DNA of 39,913 nucleotides from NCBI GenBank assembly GCA_014867205.1, contig WGUO01000029.1:1-39913 (forward strand). Reading direction: 5' to 3'. Positions 33,319 to 39,913 of this stretch are shown one piece after another. Source of the DNA: Muribaculaceae bacterium (GTDB lineage Bacteria > Bacteroidota > Bacteroidia > Bacteroidales > Muribaculaceae). The notes under the pieces are model-generated. The model was not told where the DNA came from. It searched no databases and saw only the letters and a program-made list of their open reading frames with translations. A program made the translations under genes and the position numbers. Each line of letters opens with the position of its first letter. Within the stretch, counting starts at the first letter, position 1.

Positions 33319-33725
33319 GCCAGTCGTGTCCTTGATTTTATGGAGCGTCTTGACAGTATCCTGTCAAGTGAGGAGCGGTGCCAGCCGAGGCCATGATGAC
33401 TTATAATGTCAATGACTTCTCCGAGGATGAACTTTGTGTCGCCGTTCTCGCGCAATACACGGAAGTCGTACTCCTTTATCCTGCGGTATGCGGTCCTCTC
33501 GCTTACGCCGAGGAGTGCCTGAAGCTCCTGACGGTCGATTCGGTATTCGCGTTCCGCATCGGTGAGTGAACGGTGTTCATCATCTTTGTTCTGTCTGATG
33601 ACTGCCGGCGAGTGAACCATTTTATGAATGATTGTCGCCAGCGATGCGACAGTGCCCCGGAGATCCCTCAGTTCGGCTCTCATAGCACTTAATTCGCTGC
33701 TTGAAACGGTTACTGTTTCAGTCAT
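33315..33725 (-). CDS. Helix-turn-helix regulator, first gene of the operon
   Basis: A 136-aa protein. The N-terminal helix (SELSAMRAELRDLRGTVASL) looks like a dimerisation coiled coil; residues about 60-112 contain an HTH with DRQELQALLGVSERTAYRRIKEYDF and a following GDTKFILGEVIDII segment. The C-terminus is arginine-rich. It is the first gene of the minus-strand run that ends with the giant helicase, and it may regulate that run. No promoter consensus was found in the 268-bp gap upstream. Confidence 0.7.
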   Translation of the reverse strand: MTETVTVSSSELSAMRAELRDLRGTVASLATIIHKMVHSPAVIRQNKDDEHRSLTDAEREYRIDRQELQALLGVSERTAYRRIKEYDFRVLRENGDTKFILGEVIDIISHHGLGWHRSSLDRILSRRSIKSRTRLA

Positions 33726-33993
33726 TTGAAGTAGTGATTAGGTGTTAGGGAGCCTATCTGACGATTTCGCTCCAATTATGTTTATTGTTTTTTCGGAGTG
33801 GCACAGTATCTATGCCTTTTTAGGATGGCTTTGCATCCGGGAGGGGGTCTTTGATTATCTATCATTGTCTGTACTGATTTTAATTATCTCTTATGACGAT
33901 TTTCAGTGATAAAACGCTGTATATGTGTAAGATTCCCTGACAGATGTCTGCCGTTGTCCTGCCAACATTCTGCCAACGCGCAATATCCGGCTG

Positions 33994-34338
33994 TCATCGT
34001 CGTTTGTTAAACTTGCCGTTGCAGTAGTACCCCACGGAATTGCCGTTCACAAGTCGTGTTTCCGCCCATTCCCGCAGTTCCGATATTTTGAAATGCAGCC
34101 GGTGCCCGAATTTGTGATATGGTATGTTTCCCGCAGATGTCTCTTTGTAAAGTTGCCCTTTGGCTATACGGTAGCCGTTGGAATTGAGAAACTCCAAAGC
34201 TCCCTCTATGTCAACCGATTCCGACTCATGTCTGGGTTGCAATGCGGCAAGTACCTTGTCGAAGCAACCGGACACGGCAATCTCTATCATCTCCCTGACC
34301 TTTTCGACAGGGAGAATCACAAAACTTGTATTATCCAT
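33994..34338 (-). CDS. Excisionase-like helix-turn-helix protein
   Basis: A 114-aa protein with a winged-HTH of the excisionase/HTH_17 type at about residues 44-90: GALEFLNSNGYRIAKGQLYKETSAGNIPYHKFGHRLHF, then ISELREWAETR. It lies between int and the replication-type operon, as expected for an Xis that pairs with the nearby tyrosine integrase. It could equally be a repressor. Confidence 0.7.
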   Translation of the reverse strand: MDNTSFVILPVEKVREMIEIAVSGCFDKVLAALQPRHESESVDIEGALEFLNSNGYRIAKGQLYKETSAGNIPYHKFGHRLHFKISELREWAETRLVNGNSVGYYCNGKFNKRR

Positions 34339-34380
34339 TTATCGTAAAAGCGGACGCTGCGGTGTGTATTTATAAAAATC

Positions 34381-34420
34381 CCACGTTCCTATGTGGTGAA
34401 TGTGTCCAATCAGGACTGAT
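34381..34420. repeat. Small palindromes upstream of the Xis-like gene
   Basis: CCAC/GTGG (34381-34396) and ATCAG-GA-CTGAT (34409-34420) lie 43-82 bp before the Xis-like gene, on its upstream side; a CCCG/CGGG pair follows at 34451-34465. They could be operators or recombination-protein sites, but they are short enough to occur by chance. Confidence 0.35.
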
Positions 34421-34574
34421 ATGCTTATATAGTTTACAGGGTTTGGCATACCCGCGAATCACGGGGTTCCCGCAGCACAATGAAAACAACAATGTCAACA
34501 ACTGTTTTGATTTTATAAATATGCTTATGGCAGGAGATTGGCGTTATTTTGTCATCTGTAAGGCATATATGGCA

Positions 34575-34611
34575 AAAGAACCGACAAATCATTACGATTC
34601 ATCGGTTCTTT
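34575..34611 (-). terminator. Terminator of the integrase gene
   Basis: AAAGAACCGA (34575-34584) and TCGGTTCTTT (34602-34611) are a perfect 10-bp pair; AATC/GATT extends the stem inward past a symmetric CA/CA internal loop. It begins 25 bp after the int stop, and on the minus strand the stem ends in TTCTTTT. Confidence 0.75.
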
Positions 34612-34635
34612 GATGTTATTGGATGATACTTTCCG

Positions 34636-35895
34636 TCAGCTGCCTACGGCACTGAATTTGATTTCTCCGAGCGAGTCTATGGCGTCCTGTTTCAGGCTGT
34701 CAACGACATGGAGATACCGTTCCGTCATTTTGAGCGATGTGTGGCCGAGAAGACTTGATACCGTCTTGATGTTGGCTCCACGGTTCAGGACATTCACGGC
34801 AAAACTGTGTCGGGCGCAGTGCCATGATATTTTTTTCTTGATGCCCGCCAGTTTAACCCATTTGCCCAGATAGCGGTTGCAGGTATCATAAAGCGGCAAC
34901 TTGAATATGCGCTCGTCGTAGTCATCCCCCTCCGGTTGCCCGATAAGGCGGATCAGTGTGTCGTTCAGCGGAACTATCACCCAGCTGCAGTTGCTGTGTC
35001 CCTTTGTTTTCTGCTGCTGGAAACGCAGGGTCTTTGTGGTATAGTCCACGTTGCGGTAAGTCAGCTTGCTTGTGTCGCACCAGCGCGCCCCGGTGTAAAG
35101 TCCGAAGATGAAGGCACGGTGTATCTCGGTTTTCTCGCCGTCGAAACGTGTCGCCACAAGACGGTCTATTTCTTCGGGGAGAAGAATCTCCTTTTGCAGT
35201 GTCATGTTGTCGTTCTTGATGACGAAGCCGCGGCAGGGGTTCTTCTTGATGAGGTCTTTGTCAACAGCGGCGGTAACCATACGCTTGAACAGCCGGAAAT
35301 AGGCTTTCGGCCCGTCGCCCCGTCCGTTGGCTTTCAGGTATTCAACAAACGCACCCACCATTTCGGGTGTGAGCTGTTTCATCTTCAGGCTGTCCTTGAA
35401 TTTCTCGTATCTCGGTGTGGAGGCAAGGAAGTTGATGAATTTTTTGAGTCCGCGAAGCTGCACATCCTGAATGTGTCTGGTAAGGGTCGGGGATTTGCAG
35501 AACTCACGGCAGAACTCGATGAAATCATCGTCCATCTCCTTGCGCAGCCGGTAGCCTTCGCGGTCTTCGAGGAATGTCTGCTCACGCTCGAAGCGTATCT
35601 TCTCGGCAAGCGCAAGTGTGTTCCTGTTCTGCAAACGCTCCTGCGGGGTTCTTGGATGCAGCCAGATATAGAGGTTGAGATTCTCCTTTTTACGGGTATG
35701 CTTGATTTTGAATTTGGGTTTGCCCGCCATTGCCCCCTCGGTGTAGAACACCTGCTCACCGTTCTCGTCAAGCACTGGAGTCTCGGTTCTTCCTATGTAG
35801 TATTCCAGATAGAGGCTGGCGCGTCCGTCGCTCAGTTCGGACTGCTGGAGCTTGGGATTCTGTTTCTTGCGATTTTCTATTTTTGCCATAATCAT
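34636..35895 (-). CDS. int: Tyrosine recombinase (integrase) of the element
   Basis: A 419-aa protein if it begins at ATG 35895 (417 aa from ATG 35889); a longer frame to 36027 would need to start upstream of the -7 element. The N-terminal two thirds hold the arm- and core-binding domains. The catalytic domain shows arginine in GARWCDT near residue 270, lysine near KGHSN, HxxR in HCARHSF near 357, and GHTSLKMTERYLH with the nucleophilic tyrosine near 392. It recombines the element ends with the chromosome. Its upstream side faces the junction with likely chromosomal DNA. Confidence 0.92.
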   Translation of the reverse strand: MIMAKIENRKKQNPKLQQSELSDGRASLYLEYYIGRTETPVLDENGEQVFYTEGAMAGKPKFKIKHTRKKENLNLYIWLHPRTPQERLQNRNTLALAEKIRFEREQTFLEDREGYRLRKEMDDDFIEFCREFCKSPTLTRHIQDVQLRGLKKFINFLASTPRYEKFKDSLKMKQLTPEMVGAFVEYLKANGRGDGPKAYFRLFKRMVTAAVDKDLIKKNPCRGFVIKNDNMTLQKEILLPEEIDRLVATRFDGEKTEIHRAFIFGLYTGARWCDTSKLTYRNVDYTTKTLRFQQQKTKGHSNCSWVIVPLNDTLIRLIGQPEGDDYDERIFKLPLYDTCNRYLGKWVKLAGIKKKISWHCARHSFAVNVLNRGANIKTVSSLLGHTSLKMTERYLHVVDSLKQDAIDSLGEIKFSAVGS

Positions 35896-35906
35896 GAATT
35901 TTCCCG

Positions 35907-35914
35907 CAAAGATA
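35907..35914 (-). promoter_or_regulatory. -7 promoter element of int
   Basis: On the minus strand the sequence reads TATCTTTG, matching TAnnTTTG. Transcription would start near 35900, giving a leader of about 5-11 nt before the int start. A TTTC at the expected -33 distance (19 bp) is a weak match. Confidence 0.55.
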
Positions 35915-36246
35915 AGCGCGGGCATAACATTTTGAAAATCGCCGTTTACAGTCCTTAACAATTCACTTATCCCGAATGTTCTTGAAACAGGGTACAAAAG
36001 GTGTACTTTTTGAGAAAATCGCCCCATTTGCAGGCAAATCGCGGAAAAACAGCATCTTGCTAATCCGTTTATCCACTTGCTTTTAATTTTATCCCGGTTT
36101 TTCCCGTATTATATCGCGGAGAATTACAAAAATATCGCCGCACATATCGCCTCCGCCCCAGGCCATTTCCCTGACAGTAATAATTTAGTAATAATTCCTT
36201 AATGTTTGAGTAATGATTATTTTATGATCGGGCCCTTTCGATGTGC
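35915..36246. other. Gap between int and the chromosomal operon; probable att side
   Basis: No gene is visible. The left half has several short TATCGC/ATCGCC motifs and the right half is rich in A and T. The element end should lie here because int reads away from a chromosomal-type operon. A core repeat could not be paired with any other sequence in the window, and no tRNA end is present. Confidence 0.4.
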
Positions 36247-36254
36247 TAACTTTG
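36247..36254 (+). promoter_or_regulatory. -7 element of the GLPGLI operon
   Basis: TAACTTTG, 34 bp before the ATG of the GLPGLI gene, predicts a start near 36261. There is no clear TTTG at -33. Confidence 0.6.
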
Positions 36255-36288
36255 CGGCGTCAATCGTAATCAACAAAACTCAATCAAT

Positions 36289-37170
36289 ATGAAGAAAACA
36301 TTTCTGATCCTCGTCATCGTAGCCAGTGCGGCAGCCGTCGCCTCAGGCAAGATAGTTCGCCGTCAGCTCAGCATATTTCAGGCCTCGGTGCCTGAGACCG
36401 AGACCCTCGCTCCGGAGAATATGGAATTCGTCTATGACTACCGCTGCTGCGTCGACACCACCGGTTCGCTTGAAGATAACTACGACTCTGACAATATGCT
36501 GCTACAGATTGGTCCCGACGGCCTATCGAAGTTCTCAAGCTACAAGAATCTGACCGTCGATTCGATCCTTATGCGTTCCACCCAGGAGCAGATAGCCGAT
36601 GCAGCCATAGAGGGTAAGCTCAGCACTGGCGAATTCATGACCATCTACAAGAACTGGCCCGCGGGACGCCTGACCCATACCGAGAAAATCTGTCAGGACT
36701 GGTTCCGCTACGAGGAGGAGATGCCTACGCTTGACTGGGAACTTATCGACTCGGTCGCGACAGTGCTCGGCTATCAATGTCAGAGCGCCAGGTGTAAGTT
36801 TCGTGGCAGGGAGTGGACGGTATTCTACACCGAGGATATCCCGCTCATGGAGGGTCCGTGGAAACTCCATGGTCTGCCGGGTCTGATCATGAGGGCCTCT
36901 GATGCCAAGGGCCACTATACATTCGAGTGCATAGGTATAAAATCGAAGGCCGACCGCCCCATCACTATCTATAAAGTGCCGTTTAACAAGACTGACCGTA
37001 AGGGTTATTACGATGCCCGACATCGCTATGAGATAAATCCGTATGCTTATTATGAAGCCACTACGGGCGGACAGATAACGCTCACCGATGAAGCCGGCAA
37101 CCCCTCGCTTGATGCTTATGACCCTATAGAATTGCCTTTCGATTATCTTGAGCGCGACTGGAGGAAATGA
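36289..37170 (+). CDS. GLPGLI family protein
   Basis: A 293-aa exported protein with an N-terminal hydrophobic segment (MKKTFLILVIVASAAAVAS). The motif GLPGLI is present near residue 200 within a PWKLHGLPGLIMRA stretch, preceded by VFYTEDIPLMEGP; this is the defining signature of the family. GLPGLI genes are typically paired with outer-membrane beta-barrel proteins, as here, where the ATG of the next gene overlaps its stop. Function is not known; a partner role for the porin-like protein is inferred. Confidence 0.9.
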   Translation: MKKTFLILVIVASAAAVASGKIVRRQLSIFQASVPETETLAPENMEFVYDYRCCVDTTGSLEDNYDSDNMLLQIGPDGLSKFSSYKNLTVDSILMRSTQEQIADAAIEGKLSTGEFMTIYKNWPAGRLTHTEKICQDWFRYEEEMPTLDWELIDSVATVLGYQCQSARCKFRGREWTVFYTEDIPLMEGPWKLHGLPGLIMRASDAKGHYTFECIGIKSKADRPITIYKVPFNKTDRKGYYDARHRYEINPYAYYEATTGGQITLTDEAGNPSLDAYDPIELPFDYLERDWRK

Positions 37171-39701
37171 ACGGATATTGTGCTTTTATAGTTTGCGCTT
37201 TCCTCGGTCTGCTGTCGGCAAAGGCAGCAGACCCGGGAGAGGTCTGCGGAAAAGTTGTTGACGCAGACACTGATGAGCCGATAGTCGGTTGTATAGTGAA
37301 ATCAAAAGGTGCTTTCGCCTCAACCGATAAAGAAGGACGCTTTGCCATAACACCCAAAGCAGGTGCCGACTCCATATCGTTCCGTTTCATGGGTTATGAG
37401 TCAATTTCTCTGCCCGTCACTGCCGATTTTTCTTGTGTGCCTCTTAACCCCAAGGCTACTCGGCTCAACGATGTCATAGTCGAGGCTCCGGACATATATG
37501 CCAAGGGCGATACATTAGTCTTCAATGTGGCTAAATATGCCAATGCCAAGGACAATGCCATCATAGATGTCATCAGGCGGCTTCCGGGAATAAAGGTCGA
37601 GGAAGACGGTACAATTAAATATCAGGGTAAGCCCATCAATAAGTTTTATCTCGACGGAAATGATTTCATCGGCGGTCAGTATGGACTGGCCACCAACAAT
37701 ATCTCGCATAAGGATGTGGCCTCGGTCGAGGTAATGGAGAATCATCAGCCGATCAAGGCCCTCGAAGGTATTGAGTTCCCTGAGGAGGCGGGTATAAACC
37801 TCAAACTGAAGGAGGATGCACGAAGTCGATGGGTTGGCGTAGCGCAGGCTGCGGCAGGTGTTCAGCCGTTTCTATATGACGGCTCGCTCTACACAATGCG
37901 CATAGCCCCGAAGAATCAGAATATCATAACCCTCAAGGCCGACAACACCGGATGGAATCCTGCCAATGAGATCCAGGAGCATGATTTCGATGACATGTTC
38001 TCTTCAGATTACACCTCAGACCTTTGGCCTGAATATATTTCTGCTGATATTGTAAATGCTCCCCTTTCGGAGAAGCGTACACGAGACAATCTGTCGTGGC
38101 TTGCAAACGCGATAACGGCATGGAAGTCCGGAGACACCTCGATGCGTCTTAAACTTAACTACATGGGCGATCGTCTTGACTACAGTTCGGGAATGACTAC
38201 TGACTATTTCAGTTCTCAGATTCCTCAGTTTGTCCAGAACAATTCACAACGCACACAGACTCATGATCTGTCGGCACAGTTTTTCAGTCAGACAAACAGG
38301 CGGGGCTATTATCTGAAGGAGAAATTTACCGTGGCTGGCGTATATGATAAGTCAGACTCCGAGATAACAGGCTCGTTTGACCTCGCGCAGCGCGTCAGCC
38401 GAAAGAGTCTCTCAGCCAGCAACGACCTGAAGTTTGTGAAGCGCAATGAGAAGAAACTGTTTACGCTTATCTCGCGCAACACCTTTGAGCATCGTCCGGA
38501 TAGGTTGATTGCGGCAGGAGTTGAAAATGCGGAGCAGAGTCTGGGCACAACCGATTTCCGAAGCACCACTGAAACCAGATTCGGAAAGATGACACGTTTC
38601 TGGAAATTTTATGTATCCGGCGGACTTGACCTCGACTATCACCGCATGAACGCTACTCTTGCGGGACTTGGCGCGTTTGACAATACCGGAATCCACGAGG
38701 CATTCCTGTCAAATCTTTATGCAACCCCGCAAGTGGATTATGAGCGCAACGGCTGGCGTGCTTCGTTTGACATTCCTTTGAAATGGCTTCACTATTCGAT
38801 CGCAGGCCGACATGACTACATTAATGCTTCGCCACGGCTGTACGTCAGGCGTCAGATGACGGCGAAATCGGATCTATCCGCTTCGGTAACTTATCGTCTT
38901 GGTTCTCCCCGGCCATATCTGAATATCACGGTTCCGGTGCTTTCAGATTACCGCAACCTTTTCATTGCCGAAAACCCCGACAGATATTCACAGAATGTTA
39001 CCGCCACCCTCTCATATCGTTATCGCAATCCATTGAGGTCGCTGTTCTTCAACATCTCGGCAACCTATGATCATAGCCGCAGTTCACTAATGTCAGATCA
39101 GCTGTTCATCGGCGATTTCATCGTATCGACCTATGCTGACCACCTCAACAACAGTGATTCATGGCATGCCAGGGGCGGCTTCAGCAAAGGTCTCGGTCAC
39201 AGCAGGATGGTGGTCGGCTGTGATATGGAGGCCTCCGTGTCGTCCGCATCATCCATGCGCGATAATGAGGTGGTACCCTACCGACAGGTTGCAGCCGGAG
39301 TGAAACCATATTTCAAAGGGAGCATCACAGGATGGCTCTCTGTCAGCTACGAGGCAAGTTATGGATTCTCAAGACTGAAAATAAACGATATAGCCAACAA
39401 TTGCCATAACTTCAGGCAAAACGTCTTTGCCACCATAATTCCAAATGACTACATACAGTTTACAGTGGGAGCGGAGCATTTCCTGACCCGGTTCCCCGAG
39501 GGCGATACCTCCGGTCTGGTACTTCTTGATGCGTCGGCTGTATGGAGGGTCAACGGCAAGGTCCGTCTGTCACTGACAGCCGACAATCTTCTGAACAGCC
39601 GCACCTACCGATACATCAGTTATGGCACCCTCTCGCGTTCAGAACATCATTTCGGGATAAGGCAAAGGGGCATCCTCGCCTCCATCCAGTACCGCTTCTG
39701 A
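37167..39701 (+). CDS. Outer-membrane beta-barrel protein with carboxypeptidase-like domain
   Basis: An 844-aa exported protein (signal MNGYCAFIVCAFLGLLSAKA). Residues about 25-100 form a carboxypeptidase-regulatory-like beta-sandwich (GKVVDADTDEPIVGCIVKSKGAFASTDKEGRF). A plug-like region follows at about 110-220 (VIDVIRRLPGIKVEEDGTIKYQGKP, GNDFIGGQY), and a strand-rich barrel runs to a terminal aromatic residue (QYRF). This is the usual partner of GLPGLI proteins in Bacteroidetes. Substrate is unknown. It overlaps the preceding gene by 4 bp. Confidence 0.88.
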   Translation: MNGYCAFIVCAFLGLLSAKAADPGEVCGKVVDADTDEPIVGCIVKSKGAFASTDKEGRFAITPKAGADSISFRFMGYESISLPVTADFSCVPLNPKATRLNDVIVEAPDIYAKGDTLVFNVAKYANAKDNAIIDVIRRLPGIKVEEDGTIKYQGKPINKFYLDGNDFIGGQYGLATNNISHKDVASVEVMENHQPIKALEGIEFPEEAGINLKLKEDARSRWVGVAQAAAGVQPFLYDGSLYTMRIAPKNQNIITLKADNTGWNPANEIQEHDFDDMFSSDYTSDLWPEYISADIVNAPLSEKRTRDNLSWLANAITAWKSGDTSMRLKLNYMGDRLDYSSGMTTDYFSSQIPQFVQNNSQRTQTHDLSAQFFSQTNRRGYYLKEKFTVAGVYDKSDSEITGSFDLAQRVSRKSLSASNDLKFVKRNEKKLFTLISRNTFEHRPDRLIAAGVENAEQSLGTTDFRSTTETRFGKMTRFWKFYVSGGLDLDYHRMNATLAGLGAFDNTGIHEAFLSNLYATPQVDYERNGWRASFDIPLKWLHYSIAGRHDYINASPRLYVRRQMTAKSDLSASVTYRLGSPRPYLNITVPVLSDYRNLFIAENPDRYSQNVTATLSYRYRNPLRSLFFNISATYDHSRSSLMSDQLFIGDFIVSTYADHLNNSDSWHARGGFSKGLGHSRMVVGCDMEASVSSASSMRDNEVVPYRQVAAGVKPYFKGSITGWLSVSYEASYGFSRLKINDIANNCHNFRQNVFATIIPNDYIQFTVGAEHFLTRFPEGDTSGLVLLDASAVWRVNGKVRLSLTADNLLNSRTYRYISYGTLSRSEHHFGIRQRGILASIQYRF

Positions 39702-39784
39702 ATTTCAATTGGAACCGTCATGGATGTCAGCAGTCGGCTTGGTCTGGCTCTACCAGTATGGGAGGGAGCCTCTTCGGGGCGGCG

Positions 39785-39913
39785 TCAGTAGCGGGCCAGG
39801 AAGGGGGCCAGCGGGGCGCCCGGGGCGAGGCCGAGTTTCGTGCGGAGTCGCCGCATCTGCTTCTTGACCGAGTCGGGCTGGATGCCGAGCATACGCGATA
39901 TATGCTTGATCTC
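39785..39913 (-). CDS. C-terminus of a LuxR-type DNA-binding regulator (partial)
   Basis: The minus strand is open from the window edge to a TGA at 39785, giving the last 42 residues. EIKHISRMLGIQPDSVKKQMRRL fits the recognition helices of a LuxR/GerE HTH (compare the EIA..L.IS..TVK....R pattern), and RTKLGLAPGAPLA follows. The sensor or receiver part lies outside the window. It converges on the beta-barrel gene. Confidence 0.65.
   Translation of the reverse strand, partial: EIKHISRMLGIQPDSVKKQMRRLRTKLGLAPGAPLAPFLARY

Overview
The window looks like most of a CTnDOT-type conjugative transposon (integrative and conjugative element, ICE) from a Bacteroidales bacterium, with its integrase-side junction to chromosomal DNA at the right. 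The evidence is the traA-to-traQ gene order found only in Bacteroidetes elements, Bacteroidetes-type promoters (TTTG at about -33, TAnnTTTG at about -7), lipoprotein-rich coding and a GLPGLI-family gene. A Muribaculaceae-like gut host is plausible but the sequence does not prove it.

Layout. (1) 1-4239, plus strand: the tail of one gene and six predicted lipoprotein genes of unknown function, one only 47 aa. (2) 4410-17777, minus strand: one tightly packed transfer operon read right to left, from the ParA-like TraA through the TraG ATPase and the TraI-TraO channel and pilus-type proteins to a TraP-like toprim protein, TraQ and an exported lysozyme. (3) 17778-18839: about 1 kb without genes but full of repeats, including an 8-bp tandem array and a nested inverted-repeat cluster that is the best oriT candidate. 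(4) 18840-22640, plus strand: mobA, mobB (relaxase) and mobC (coupling protein). (5) 22764-23706, plus strand: a DUF3800 gene behind an almost leaderless promoter, then a promoter-terminator pair that would make a small RNA of about 105 nt. (6) 33725-23776, minus strand: two small helix-turn-helix proteins, a DUF4099/DUF3945 protein, a truncated topoisomerase-like protein, a DUF1896 protein and a 2059-aa methylase/MutS-I/helicase fusion. (7) 33994-35895, minus strand: an Xis-like protein and a tyrosine integrase. (8) 36289-39913: probable chromosome, with a GLPGLI protein, its outer-membrane beta-barrel partner and the end of a LuxR-type regulator.

How it would work: Int and the Xis-like protein excise the element. 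MobA and MobB nick oriT and MobC delivers the strand to the Tra channel. The TraG ATPase, the TraJ-K-M-N envelope proteins and the lysozyme build the transfer route, and TraP-like proteins may prime the transferred strand. No antibiotic-resistance gene and no RteA/B/C regulator is present here. The second element end was not recognised, so the left-hand lipoproteins may be cargo or chromosome.

The points most worth following are the small RNA candidate, the 8-bp array beside a ParA-encoding operon, the oriT palindromes, a topoisomerase that has lost its metal-binding aspartates, a free-standing duplicate of the primase N-domain, and the MutS-I insertion in the giant helicase.
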